Shown here piece by piece: positions 34,954 through 44,096 of a stretch of 64,000 bases of DNA. Location: assembly GCF_013371495.1 (NCBI RefSeq), contig NZ_JABWTA010000001.1, forward strand, positions 1,550,001 to 1,614,000, given 5' to 3'. Origin of the DNA: Altererythrobacter lutimaris. GTDB lineage: Bacteria; Pseudomonadota; Alphaproteobacteria; Sphingomonadales; Sphingomonadaceae. Both the position numbers and the translations under genes were made by a program. The notes below the pieces were generated by a model. The model was not told where the DNA came from. It was given only the letters and a program-made list of their open reading frames with translations, and did no database searches. Numbering within the stretch: position 1 is the first letter of the stretch; each line of letters begins with the position of its first letter.

Positions 34954-35603
34954 TGACAGGTCGCCTCGCTATCTTTGATTGCGATGGAACGCTGGTCGAT
35001 GGCCAAGCGGCCGTGTGTGAAGCGATGGAAGCGGGATTTGCCGCTGCTGAGCTTCCTGTGCCGGACCGCCATGACATTCGCCGCATCGTCGGCCTGAGCT
35101 TGCCGCAAGCGATCCGCTTGCTTGCTCCTGAAGCAAGCGAAGAACAGCGCGCTCTCGCGGCGCAAGCCTATAAAGACAGCTTCTTCAACACGCGCCAGTC
35201 GGGTCAGCTTCACGAGCCACTGTTCGACGGGATCGAGGCTTTGCTGCGCCGTATGCACAGCGATGGCTGGCATTTGGCGGTTGCTACGGGCAAGTCCGAT
35301 CGCGGCCTTAAAGGCTGTTTGGAGATGCACGGCCTTACCGAACTGTTTGTGTCGCTTCAGACCGCAGACCGCCACCCTTCCAAGCCCCACCCCTCCATGA
35401 TCGAGCAATGCCTCACCGATGCCGGTGCGCAAGCGAACAACACCGTAATGATTGGTGACACGACCTTCGACATCGACATGGCCGTCAATGCGCAGGTTCG
35501 CGCGCTCGGCGTATCCTGGGGCTATCACACATCTGAAGAGCTGCTGAGTTGCGGCGCCGTAGCAGTCGCGGAAGACGCTGCGCATCTGGAGCGCCTGTTG
35601 TGA
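34953..35603 (+). CDS. HAD-superfamily phosphatase (phosphoglycolate phosphatase-like)
   Basis: 216 residues. HAD motif I is FDCDGTLVDG, motif II VATGKS, motif III K with SKPHPSM, and motif IV IGDTTFDIDMA; cap domain of C1 type between I and II. Substrate may be phosphoglycolate or another small phosphate ester. The start shares its first base with the pseudouridine synthase stop (TGATG), and its stop overlaps the next start (GTGA), placing it firmly in the operon; a functional link to the ribosome-modifying enzyme is not obvious. Confidence 0.9.
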   Translation: MTGRLAIFDCDGTLVDGQAAVCEAMEAGFAAAELPVPDRHDIRRIVGLSLPQAIRLLAPEASEEQRALAAQAYKDSFFNTRQSGQLHEPLFDGIEALLRRMHSDGWHLAVATGKSDRGLKGCLEMHGLTELFVSLQTADRHPSKPHPSMIEQCLTDAGAQANNTVMIGDTTFDIDMAVNAQVRALGVSWGYHTSEELLSCGAVAVAEDAAHLERLL

Positions 35604-35836
35604 GCGATGCGCCTCAAAAAGATGACGCGGACGAGAACCTCGCTTTCAAGCGCTATATGTTTCTCAATGGCATCCGCATCCTGGGAATCATTACGATCTG
35701 CGCAGGGATAGCCACACAAGAGCGCTTGCTGCCTCTGCCTCCGGTGTTTGCTTACGTCCTTGCGATTGCAGGCTTCCTGATCTTCTTTTTCCTCCCGAGA
35801 CACTTTGCGCAAGGTTGGCGGAGCAACGACCAATGA
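35600..35836 (+). CDS. Small two-span membrane protein
   Basis: 78 residues from the GTG at 35600, which overlaps the stop of the HAD gene (GTGA); the longer open frame from 35549 is inside that gene. Two hydrophobic segments (about 23-42, LNGIRILGIITICAGIATQ, and 49-65, PPVFAYVLAIAGFLIFFFL) form a hairpin in the membrane. It belongs to a group of unnamed small proteins found in this operon in Sphingomonadales, by my recollection. Its ATGA overlap with the ATP12 gene suggests a role near ATP synthase assembly or membrane quality control, but this is only context. Confidence 0.8.
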   Translation: MSDAPQKDDADENLAFKRYMFLNGIRILGIITICAGIATQERLLPLPPVFAYVLAIAGFLIFFFLPRHFAQGWRSNDQ

Positions 35837-36537
35837 AGCGCTTTTACGAGCAGGTGTCCGTCTCCGAGGTCAATGGCGGCTGGCAAGTCATGCTGGATGA
35901 TCGTGGGCTGAAGACAGTCGGCGGCAAAGCTCAGATCGTTCCGACAAAGCCGCTCGCAGAAGCTTTGGCGCGCGAATGGGACGAGCAAGGCGAAGACATT
36001 GATGTGAAGCGTTTTCGTCTCCGAGATACAGCCGACTATGCGATCGAGCATGTTGCTGCCAAGCCGGATGAGGTCATCACCAAGCTGCTCGGCTATGTTG
36101 AAACCGATACGCTTTGTTATCGGGCCGATCCGGAAGACGCTTTGTTTCAGCGGCAGCTCGATGAATGGGAGCCGATCCTTGAGAATTTTGAAGCGCGCGA
36201 GGGTCTGAAGCTTGTGCGCGTGTCCGGCATTGTGCACCGCGAACAGCCGCAGGACACGCTCGCCAAACTCCGCGCAAAGCTTGAAATGCGCGATCCCTTC
36301 CCTCTTGCCGGATTGGAATTGCTCGCCTCGCTCGCGGCTTCGTTGATCGTTGCATTGGAAATCAGCCAGCCCGAATCAGATCCGGAAATGCTCTGGCGCG
36401 CAGCCAGCCTTGAAGAAGAATGGCAAGCCGAGCTTTGGGGCCGCGATGCTCAAGCAGAGGAGCGGCGTGCTGAAAGGCGCATCGCCTTCCTGGGCGCTGC
36501 TGACTGGCTGAAATTGCTAGAGCCGGAAAAAGTCTAG
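35833..36537 (+). CDS. ATP12-family chaperone
   Basis: 234 residues from the ATG at 35833. ATP12 helps assemble the F1 alpha subunit in mitochondria; alphaproteobacteria have the ancestor. Signature features are KRFYEQVSVSEVNGGWQVMLD, the VPTKPLAEALAREW motif, LRDTADYAIEH, and C-terminal helices with AAADW-like GAADWLKLLEP. It is the last gene of the five-gene operon and converges with the Mla operon four bases away. Confidence 0.94.
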   Translation: MKRFYEQVSVSEVNGGWQVMLDDRGLKTVGGKAQIVPTKPLAEALAREWDEQGEDIDVKRFRLRDTADYAIEHVAAKPDEVITKLLGYVETDTLCYRADPEDALFQRQLDEWEPILENFEAREGLKLVRVSGIVHREQPQDTLAKLRAKLEMRDPFPLAGLELLASLAASLIVALEISQPESDPEMLWRAASLEEEWQAELWGRDAQAEERRAERRIAFLGAADWLKLLEPEKV

Positions 36538-36541
36538 TCCT

Positions 36542-37165
36542 CTAGCTTTCCGCATCTTCCGCTGGTGCTTTGAGCCAAGCGGCGATTTGCCGAGCGACGT
36601 CATTGCTCGCGCGATTGAGCGCTGATCCGATCGGAATGGCGTTAGCGCTTATGCCCTGCTCCATCGCCTCAAACCGACGTGTTTCGACCATGCCGTCATC
36701 ACCGGTTCGGATCGCATCAAAGCGCACGATCACGGACGCGCTGCGCGCATCATAGCCAAATTCGCGCAGTGTGCCGCGCAGATGGCTGTCTGCAAAAAGG
36801 CTCGGATCATCACCGTCAATCACGAGCTGGCCTGTTTCCACGCGGATTGTTTCTGCAACGACGCGGCGGAACAAGCGCGCAGGCTTCTCCACCCACACCG
36901 CGTCGGTCACATAAGCGATAGTTGCATCATCGACTTGCACAGGAATTCGCAGAACATCGATCGCTGCAGTCGTTTCAGGCACATGCACAGCTAACGTCTC
37001 AGCACGCGTTCCGCTGTAAGCGTCACCAGCCGCCGCGCGTGCCTCTGACGTCAGTGTCAGGAGACTATCTGGAGGCTCTGCCCCGCCAAGGCTTACGCAT
37101 CCCGCGAGAGCAATGAACGGTGCAAGCGTCGCAAGGCGCCACGAATATCTCATCGGCTTACTCAT
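36542..37165 (-). CDS. ABC-type transport auxiliary lipoprotein (PqiC-like)
   Basis: 207 residues. Lipobox IALAGC gives a lipidated Cys at about residue 23. The mature part follows the PqiC/YmbA pattern with alternating strands (LAVHVPETTAAIDVLRIPVQV, IAYVTDAVWVEKPARLFRRVVAETI). In Mla- and Pqi-like systems this lipoprotein sits at the outer membrane. It is the last gene of the operon and overlaps the MCE gene by four bases. Confidence 0.88.
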   Translation of the reverse strand: MSKPMRYSWRLATLAPFIALAGCVSLGGAEPPDSLLTLTSEARAAAGDAYSGTRAETLAVHVPETTAAIDVLRIPVQVDDATIAYVTDAVWVEKPARLFRRVVAETIRVETGQLVIDGDDPSLFADSHLRGTLREFGYDARSASVIVRFDAIRTGDDGMVETRRFEAMEQGISANAIPIGSALNRASNDVARQIAAWLKAPAEDAES

Positions 37166-38109
37166 GGTTCATAATCCGGCAGCGTCTGACCACCGATCAG
37201 CGCCCCCGCCCCCTGATTTTCAATCTTCTCGGTTATGTTGCGCAGCGCTTTGCTGGTCGCACGAAGGTCGCGCAATGTCGCATCTGCTGCGGGCAAAGTG
37301 CTCTGTGACAATTGCCGCGCTGCAGGCCTCGTATCTTCCAGTGTTTCAGACAGCGAAATTGCAGCGGCATTGGCTGACTTAAGCGTCGCACGGAGCTCCT
37401 GCGTCAAAGCTGCGCCTTCCTGGACCAGCAGCTTATCGGTCGAGCGCGTGACTTGCTCGAACGCGTCGAGCGCTTCGCCCGCTTCGCGTAAAGTGGTTTC
37501 AAGTTCAGCAAGCGTGCCTTCAATTTGCGGGCCAGAATCTGCAAGGCTCTTCGACAAGCGGTTGGTGTTCTCAAGAATGCCGGCGATGTTTTCCTGATTG
37601 TCTTCATCAAGCACTTGCGTCAGTCGCTCGGTCAGCGTCGCGAGACGCTCCAGCAACAGCGGCGCGTTGGCGAGGATCTCGCCAAAGCCGCCGGGCTTAG
37701 GCGGAATGACAGGCACGCCGTCAGGACAGGCGGTTGTCTCACAGGAAATCGGCGGCGCGTCTTTTACTGCGCCATCGAGAAGGATGGTAGAAACGCCGGT
37801 GAAGCTCGCCTGGACTGTCGCAGTCGTCCCGACAAGGATCGGTACTTCATCGTCAACGGTGATCCGCACACGCACAAACTCAGGGTCCTGCGGCCAGAGC
37901 TTGATTTGCGAAACTTGGCCCACGGGCACGCCCGAAAAGCTCACCTGACTGCCATTCGCCAGCCCTTCAACCGATTGATTGAAAAGGATATCATATTCAC
38001 TTTGCGCGCCTTGCCCCAGCCGCGCAATCCACACGATAGCCGCTGCCAGAATAGCCAGCAGAGCAAGCGTGACTGCCCCCACCCAGACAAAGTTTGCGCG
38101 TGTTTCCAT
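37162..38109 (-). CDS. MlaD-type MCE-domain phospholipid transport protein
   Basis: 315 residues. One membrane segment (about 8-29) anchors it; the MCE domain (about 39-120, YDILFNQSVEGLANGSQVSFSGVPVGQV) forms hexameric rings that carry lipids across the periplasm. The rest is a long helical region (about 155-310) rich in coiled-coil heptads, typical of long MlaD-like proteins. It belongs to the operon MlaE-MlaF-MlaD-lipoprotein. Confidence 0.92.
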   Translation of the reverse strand: METRANFVWVGAVTLALLAILAAAIVWIARLGQGAQSEYDILFNQSVEGLANGSQVSFSGVPVGQVSQIKLWPQDPEFVRVRITVDDEVPILVGTTATVQASFTGVSTILLDGAVKDAPPISCETTACPDGVPVIPPKPGGFGEILANAPLLLERLATLTERLTQVLDEDNQENIAGILENTNRLSKSLADSGPQIEGTLAELETTLREAGEALDAFEQVTRSTDKLLVQEGAALTQELRATLKSANAAAISLSETLEDTRPAARQLSQSTLPAADATLRDLRATSKALRNITEKIENQGAGALIGGQTLPDYEP

Positions 38110-38182
38110 GGCTTAGCTCTTATCCCCGCACGCCGCGCGCTTGTCCAATTCTTTGATAGGCTGGCTTGTTGTCATCGCGCGT

Positions 38183-39004
38183 TTACCCTCTTGCCTGTGT
38201 CGCAAGCGCCGCACGTCCACGCGGTCCATTGAAGTATTCCTGCACCCATGGATGGTCGAGCTGCATGAGGTTCGCGACTGTATCGACAGCAATCACCCTC
38301 TTGTCAGCGATCACAGCCACGCGGTCGCAAATCTCATGCAAGGTGTCCAAGTCATGCGTGATGAGGAACACCGTCAATCCGAGCGTGGCCTTCAATTCCT
38401 TAGTCTGCTGGTCAAAAGCAGCAGCACCGATCGGGTCAAGCCCAGCAGTGGGTTCGTCAAGAAACAACAGCTCTGGATCGAGCGCCAGAGCGCGGGCGAG
38501 GCCTGCACGTTTCTTCATGCCCCCAGAGAGTTGCGACGGATATTTGTCGACTGCTTCGTCGGGCAGTCCTGACAACCGCACCTTGTAGCGCGCGATCTCC
38601 TTCCGCAAATCGGCTTCAATATCTGGATAAAACTGCTTGATCGGGACTTCGACATTTTCGCCCACAGTCAGCGTCGAGAACAGCGCGCCGCCCTGGAACA
38701 GCACACCCCAGCGTGAGCGCACCCCGATTTCTTCATCAGGGTCTGCTCGCGTTATTGAGCGACCGAAAACCTGAACATCACCGGCATTCGGGATCTGTAG
38801 ACCGATAATCGAGCGCATCAGCACTGATTTGCCACTGCCTGATCCGCCAACCACGCCGAGAATCTCACCACGCCGGACTTTCAGATCGAGATCTTCATGC
38901 ACGGTCTGCGTACCGAACCGATTGACAAGGCCGCTGACCTCAACCGGGTACTCGCCGCGAAAACGCTCAAATTCGCCGGGAGCATGAATGCCGTTCTTTG
39001 CCAT
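38183..39004 (-). CDS. MlaF-type ABC transporter ATP-binding protein
   Basis: 273 residues from the ATG at 39004, which overlaps the permease stop (ATGA); the longer open frame lies inside the permease gene. Walker A GGSGSGKS, Q-loop FQGGALFSTLTV, signature LSGGMKKRAGLARALA and Walker B LLFLDEPTAGLDP, H-loop LITHDL. It powers lipid movement through the MlaE permease. Confidence 0.95.
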   Translation of the reverse strand: MAKNGIHAPGEFERFRGEYPVEVSGLVNRFGTQTVHEDLDLKVRRGEILGVVGGSGSGKSVLMRSIIGLQIPNAGDVQVFGRSITRADPDEEIGVRSRWGVLFQGGALFSTLTVGENVEVPIKQFYPDIEADLRKEIARYKVRLSGLPDEAVDKYPSQLSGGMKKRAGLARALALDPELLFLDEPTAGLDPIGAAAFDQQTKELKATLGLTVFLITHDLDTLHEICDRVAVIADKRVIAVDTVANLMQLDHPWVQEYFNGPRGRAALATQARG

Positions 39005-40116
39005 CAGCCCCACCCGATCTCTGTGAAAAACACAGCGAAAAACGCATCGAGCACGATAACTGCGAAGATAGCGGAGACCACCGCCAACGTTGTTCGCAGT
39101 CCCACTTGCTCTGAATTCCCGCGCACTTGCATCCCGTGATAGCAGCCTGCAAGCGCGACGATCAGGCCGAAAACCGGCGCCTTGATGAGGCCCACCCATA
39201 AGTCATAAGTTGGCACAACATCATTGATCCGCAGTAGGAATGTCCAGAACGGGATCCCCAGCAACAGGTCGCCGACCACAGCCCCGCCGATTATGGCAAC
39301 AACCGCAGAATAGAAGCCCAAGAGCGGCATCATGACGACCGCGGCGAGAATGCGTGGGATCACCAGAGCTTCAATCGGCGAGATACCGATAGTGCGCATG
39401 GCATCGACTTCCTCGGTGAGCTTCATCGTGCCGATTTGCGCGGCAAAGGCAGAACCGGACCTACCCGCCACCATGATCGCAGTCATCAGAACGCCCAGCT
39501 CGCGCAGAGTAATGCGCCCGACGAGGTTGATTGTCAGCGCCTCAGCGCCGAATTGCTGGAGCTGCACTGCGCCTTGCTGCGCGATCACGATCCCGATGAG
39601 GAAGCTCATCAAACCGATGATCGGTAGAGCCGAAACGCCCACCAGCTCCATTTGCCGCACGAAAGCCAGTCCGCGAAAACGACCGGGGTTCAGCAAAACG
39701 TTCCAGCACCCGACAAGGATCGCGCCGAGGAAGTTGATAACGCCGATAATGCCGCTGCGCACTTCGAAGACCTTCCGCCCAGTCTGTTCGCTCAGCCGCT
39801 CCCAGCTCGGCAATTCCTCGCCTTCAAAATCTTCCTGATGGCTGAGACCTTCAAGAGCCCCGACAAGCCGCGCTGCGCGTTCGGACGCTCCGGTGAGCGG
39901 GGCCTCATGCCTCTGCGCGAGCGTGGAAGCGACCCATGCACCGACGGTATCGATTTCGGAAACCTGGCTGAGGTCTATGCTTGCAAACGGTCCGCTAAGT
40001 GCGCGCAATTCCTCGTCAATCGCACCAATGCACGAGACTAGATAAGGCCCGGACAGCACCAGCCGGTCTCCGCCCTGCGCATCGGCTTCAATCGAATATT
40101 GCGCCCCGCCATCCAT
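39004..40116 (-). CDS. MlaE permease fused to an N-terminal STAS (MlaB-like) domain
   Basis: 370 residues from the ATG at 40116 (a GTG at 40122 is an alternative). Residues 1-95 form a STAS domain (SQVSEIDTVGAWVASTLAQR), corresponding to the separate MlaB of Enterobacteria. The MlaE permease follows (about 115-370) with TMs and motifs FLIGIVIAQQGAVQLQQFGAE, AGRSGSAFAAQIGTMKLTEEVDAMRT and ALVIPRILAAVVMMPLLGF. First gene of the lipid-transport operon; diverges from valS with 111 bases between. Confidence 0.94.
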   Translation of the reverse strand: MDGGAQYSIEADAQGGDRLVLSGPYLVSCIGAIDEELRALSGPFASIDLSQVSEIDTVGAWVASTLAQRHEAPLTGASERAARLVGALEGLSHQEDFEGEELPSWERLSEQTGRKVFEVRSGIIGVINFLGAILVGCWNVLLNPGRFRGLAFVRQMELVGVSALPIIGLMSFLIGIVIAQQGAVQLQQFGAEALTINLVGRITLRELGVLMTAIMVAGRSGSAFAAQIGTMKLTEEVDAMRTIGISPIEALVIPRILAAVVMMPLLGFYSAVVAIIGGAVVGDLLLGIPFWTFLLRINDVVPTYDLWVGLIKAPVFGLIVALAGCYHGMQVRGNSEQVGLRTTLAVVSAIFAVIVLDAFFAVFFTEIGWG

Positions 40117-40227
40117 AAGCACTTGCTATGCGGACAAAACCGCCGCGTCACAAGGCTGGATTGTTAGTAGCGGAGCAAGAATGCGGCGTTGCACCATGAC
40201 GCACGCGCTGGCAAAGGCATGCGCGAC

Positions 40228-43020
40228 ATGACACAAGAACTCGACACAACGTTTGATCCGGCGAGCATCGAGAAGCGCTGGTATGCCCATTGGGAAGAGA
40301 GCGGCGCATTTCGCCCTTCGCGCCCTGACGCAGAGCCGTTTACCATTGTGAACCCGCCGCCTAACGTCACGGGCTCGCTGCACATCGGGCATGCGCTCGA
40401 CAACACGCTGCAGGATATCGTGATCCGTTACGAGCGGCTGCGCGGCAAGGACGCGCTGTGGGTCGTGGGCACTGACCACGCCGGGATCGCGACGCAAATG
40501 GTGGTCGAGCGCCAGATGGAGCTGCGCCAGGATAAGCGCACCAATTACAGTCGCGAGGAATTCGTCGACAAGGTGTGGGAATGGAAGGCCGAAAGCGGCG
40601 GAACCATCACCACGCAATTGCGGCGGCTGGGCTGCTCGATGGACTGGTCACGCGAGCAGTTCACCATGGACGAGCACTTCACCAAGGCTGTGCTCAAGGT
40701 CTTCGTCGATCTTTATAATGACGGCCTGCTCTACCGCGACAAGCGGCTGGTAAACTGGGACCCGAAGCTGAAAACCGCGATCTCCGATCTGGAAGTCGAG
40801 AGCCGCGATGTGAACGGCCACATGTGGCACTTCAAATACCCCCTCGCAGGCGGGGAGACCTATACCTATGTCGAGCGCGATGTTGATGGCAATGTCACGC
40901 TTGAAGAAGAGCGCGACTACATCTCGATCGCCACCACTCGGCCTGAAACAATGCTCGGCGACGGCGCGGTTGCGGTGCATCCGGATGACGCGCGCTATGC
41001 CCCTATCGTCGGCAAGCTGTGCGAGATCCCGGTCGGCCCCAAGGAGCATCGCCGCCTGATCCCTATCATCACCGATGAATATCCCGATCCCGATTTCGGC
41101 TCGGGCGCGGTGAAGATAACCGGCGCGCATGACGAGAATGACTTTGGCGTTGCGCAGCGCAATGGCATTCCGATGTACCGCCTGATGGATGAAGCCGCCG
41201 CCATGCGCAGGGACGGCGCGCCTTATGCAGAGGTGGCGAAGCGCGCGATGGAAATCGCACGCGGTGCAGAGGCTGACGCGGAGGAGATCGACGCGCTAAA
41301 CCTCGTACCGGACGAATATCGCGGGCTTGACCGGTACGAAGCGCGCAAGAAAGTAGTCGCGGATATCGATGCCGAAGGCCTGATGATCATGGTCGAGGAC
41401 AAGTTCATCACGCAGCCTTTTGGCGACCGTGGCGGCGTGGTGATCGAACCGATGCTGATGGACCAGTGGTACGTCAACGCAGGCGAGCTATCCAAGAAGC
41501 CGATTGAAGCGGTCAAATCGGGCGAGATCGAGATCGTCCCCAAGAGCTGGGAGAAGACCTTCTTCAACTGGATGGAGAACATTCAGCCATGGTGCGTCTC
41601 GCGCCAGCTGTGGTGGGGGCATCGGATACCTGCTTGGTATGATGCCGACGGCAATGTCTATGTTGCTGAAACTGAGGAAGACGCGCAGGCGCAGGCTGGC
41701 GACGGTGTTGCCTTGAAGCGGGACGAAGACGTCCTCGACACTTGGTTCTCGTCAGCCTTGTGGCCGTTCGCCACCCTGGGCTGGCCTGAAGACAATGCAG
41801 CGCTGTATGAGAAACACTACCCCAATGACCTGCTGATTTCCGGCTTCGACATCCTGTTCTTCTGGGATGCACGGATGATGATGGCGGGCTATTACAACAC
41901 GGGTCAGGCCCCATGGCCACGGCTCTATCTACACGGACTGGTGCGCGCCGCAGATGGCGCAAAAATGTCCAAGTCGAAAGGCAATGTGGTCGATCCGCTC
42001 GGCCTGATCGACCAATATGGCGCGGACGCGCTGCGCTTCTTCATGGCGGCGATGGAAAGCCAGGGCCGCGACATCAAGATGGATGAGAAGCGGGTCGAGG
42101 GCTATCGCAACTTTGCAACAAAGCTCTGGAATGCCACGCGTTTCTGCCAATCCAACGGCATCGGTGCGTCTTCCACGCTCGCCGCACCCGAAGCCAAGCT
42201 TGCTGCGAACCAATGGATCATCGGCGAAGTCCAGCAAACGCTCGAAGAGCTTGACAAGGCGATGGCTGAGCTGCGCTTCGATGCTGCGGCCAACACGATC
42301 TACCAGTTCACATGGTCGCGGTTCTGCGACTGGTATCTGGAGCTGATCAAGCCGGTATTTGCCGAGGGCGCAAGCGAAACAGCTGCGGCAGAAACCCGCG
42401 CGGTCGCTGGATGGGCGCTCGACCAGATCCTTGTCATGCTCCACCCGTTCATGCCCTTCATCACGGAAGAGCTTTGGCATGCATTGGGAACTCGCAAGTA
42501 CGATTTGATCCTTGCGAAATGGCCCAACCCGCGTGCCAATGTGAGCAAGCCTGCGACAGACGCCATCGACTGGGTGATCGAACTGACGAGCAATGTCCGC
42601 TCAGCCAAGAACGAGCTGGGCATTTCGCCGGGCGCGAAGCTTGCTGCCTTTCTGCCTAAGGCTTCCGATCTCGCGACCAGCACGATCGAACGGTCAAGTG
42701 CGGCAGTCGAGCGGCTCGCGCGTCTGACGCCTGTAACCATCAGCGAGGCCCCTTCCGGACCCGCTATGCAGATCACTGCTGGCGAGGATGTGTTTATCAT
42801 CCCGCTCGAAGGCATTATCGACATCAACGCGGAGAAAGCGCGTCTGGAAAAGGCGCTGGCTGCCTCACAGAAGGAAGCGAAAAGCCTTGAGGGGCGGCTC
42901 TCCAACGCAAACTTTGTCGAGCGCGCCAAGCCGGAGGCGGTGGAGAAAGCCAAGGCGGACTTCGCGCATCATTCGGCGGAGGCAGAGCGTTTGCAAGCAG
43001 CACTAGAGCGGCTGGGGTAG
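40228..43020 (+). CDS. valS: Valyl-tRNA synthetase
   Basis: 930 residues from the ATG at 40228. HIGH motif at 52-55 ([14 protein letters not shown]), KMSKS at 579-583, editing (CP1) domain with [29 protein letters not shown], and C-terminal coiled-coil tail (about 870-930, [21 protein letters not shown]) that binds tRNA(Val). Attaches valine to its tRNA and edits threonyl errors. Single gene, convergent with nothing near; diverges from the Mla operon. Confidence 0.98.
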   Translation: MTQELDTTFDPASIEKRWYAHWEESGAFRPSRPDAEPFTIVNPPPNVTGSLHIGHALDNTLQDIVIRYERLRGKDALWVVGTDHAGIATQMVVERQMELRQDKRTNYSREEFVDKVWEWKAESGGTITTQLRRLGCSMDWSREQFTMDEHFTKAVLKVFVDLYNDGLLYRDKRLVNWDPKLKTAISDLEVESRDVNGHMWHFKYPLAGGETYTYVERDVDGNVTLEEERDYISIATTRPETMLGDGAVAVHPDDARYAPIVGKLCEIPVGPKEHRRLIPIITDEYPDPDFGSGAVKITGAHDENDFGVAQRNGIPMYRLMDEAAAMRRDGAPYAEVAKRAMEIARGAEADAEEIDALNLVPDEYRGLDRYEARKKVVADIDAEGLMIMVEDKFITQPFGDRGGVVIEPMLMDQWYVNAGELSKKPIEAVKSGEIEIVPKSWEKTFFNWMENIQPWCVSRQLWWGHRIPAWYDADGNVYVAETEEDAQAQAGDGVALKRDEDVLDTWFSSALWPFATLGWPEDNAALYEKHYPNDLLISGFDILFFWDARMMMAGYYNTGQAPWPRLYLHGLVRAADGAKMSKSKGNVVDPLGLIDQYGADALRFFMAAMESQGRDIKMDEKRVEGYRNFATKLWNATRFCQSNGIGASSTLAAPEAKLAANQWIIGEVQQTLEELDKAMAELRFDAAANTIYQFTWSRFCDWYLELIKPVFAEGASETAAAETRAVAGWALDQILVMLHPFMPFITEELWHALGTRKYDLILAKWPNPRANVSKPATDAIDWVIELTSNVRSAKNELGISPGAKLAAFLPKASDLATSTIERSSAAVERLARLTPVTISEAPSGPAMQITAGEDVFIIPLEGIIDINAEKARLEKALAASQKEAKSLEGRLSNANFVERAKPEAVEKAKADFAHHSAEAERLQAALERLG

Positions 43021-43091
43021 TTTCCTACACGGCCAAATGGTGGCATGACGTAGGAATGATTGTTGCGTTTCCCTTCTGTTTTTCTTGGAAA

Positions 43092-43192
43092 GGTGTCAAC
43101 TTTGTTGGAAGGCCTGTTTCCGCATGTTTTTCCAGTGGTTACGCACAAAATTGCCGGGTGACAGGGTGTCAACTTTGTCAACTTCGTTGGAA
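43092..43192 (+). repeat. Three TGTCAACTT(T/C)G repeats upstream of queE
   Basis: Copies at 43094-43110, 43168-43178 and 43176-43192. The first and third read TGTCAACTT-Y-GTTGGAA; each contains the dyad CAAC-TTY-GTTG. The GGAA of the last copy lies six bases before the queE ATG and is its ribosome-binding site. A role as operator or mRNA hairpin is possible. Confidence 0.6.
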
Positions 43193-43197
43193 ATAAT

Positions 43198-43932
43198 ATG
43201 ACTCTCGTACTGGCAACCGATGACAGCGGCGGACCGGAGATTTTCGCGTCTTTGCAAGGCGAAGGGCCGAGTATGGGTACGCCCGTCGCGTTCATGCGCC
43301 TCTCGCGCTGCAATCTTGCCTGTACATGGTGCGACACGGCTTACACGTGGCGCTTTGAAGGCGACAATCGTCCGCATCGCGATGACGAGACCTTCGACCG
43401 CAAAGCCAATCAGGTGAAGCTTTCGCCTGAAGAAACGGCCGAACGCATTCTGGCACTGGGTCAAAGACGCTTGGTCATCACGGGCGGCGAGCCACTGCTC
43501 CAAGGCGGCGCTTTGGCCGATCTGCTGCCGCAGATTCCCGACGTGGAAATCGAGATCGAGACCAATGGCACGACCAAGGCGCCATCGCATGTCGATATCC
43601 GCGTCGATCAGTACAATGTCAGCCCCAAGCTTTCGCATTCTGGCAATGAGGCGGAACTCGCGCTGATCCCGGAGCGGCTGGACTTCTATGCAGCCGACCC
43701 GCGCGCCTATTTCAAATTTGTGATCGCCGAGCCGTCAGACGTGGACGAAGTTCTCGAACTACAACGCCGCTATCGATTCAAGCGGGGACACGTCTTCCTA
43801 ATGCCGGAAGGCACCGACAGCGAGACCATAGGTTCGCGCGCACAATGGCTGAGCGAGCTTTGCCTCAAGCACGGTTTCCGCATGAGCGACCGGCTGCATA
43901 TCCACCTGTATGGGGATAGCAGAGGAACCTAG
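43198..43932 (+). CDS. queE: 7-carboxy-7-deazaguanine synthase (radical SAM)
   Basis: 244 residues. It makes the 7-deazapurine ring in queuosine biosynthesis, using S-adenosylmethionine and a 4Fe-4S cluster. The cluster cysteines are Cys38, Cys42 and Cys45 (CNLACTWC); SLQGEGPSMGTP near the start and VITGGEPLLQ are family signatures. The insert between the cluster loop and the GGEP motif is longer than in Bacillus QueE, as is usual in Alphaproteobacteria. No other queuosine genes are nearby. Followed by a hairpin repeat. Confidence 0.95.
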   Translation: MTLVLATDDSGGPEIFASLQGEGPSMGTPVAFMRLSRCNLACTWCDTAYTWRFEGDNRPHRDDETFDRKANQVKLSPEETAERILALGQRRLVITGGEPLLQGGALADLLPQIPDVEIEIETNGTTKAPSHVDIRVDQYNVSPKLSHSGNEAELALIPERLDFYAADPRAYFKFVIAEPSDVDEVLELQRRYRFKRGHVFLMPEGTDSETIGSRAQWLSELCLKHGFRMSDRLHIHLYGDSRGT

Positions 43933-43948
43933 CTTGTCGGTATTGGCT

Positions 43949-43980
43949 GGGTTCCCGCTTTCGCGGGAATGACGAAAGGA
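43949..43980. repeat. REP-like palindrome after queE
   Basis: GGTTCCCGC-TTT-CGCGGGAATGACG: a 7-8 bp hairpin with the flanks of the widely scattered proteobacterial repeat that gives false ORFs reading RHSRESGNP. May act as terminator for queE. Confidence 0.75.
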
Positions 43981-44096
43981 GGAAATTCTGGCTGCGCAGC
44001 AGCCCAAAGGGCGACCGCCCGCCCGCAGCGAGGGCAGCTTGCCTGCACGGAAGCGAGGATAGCCAAGTGAGCGGATGCGAACGCCGGCGCTTGAGG

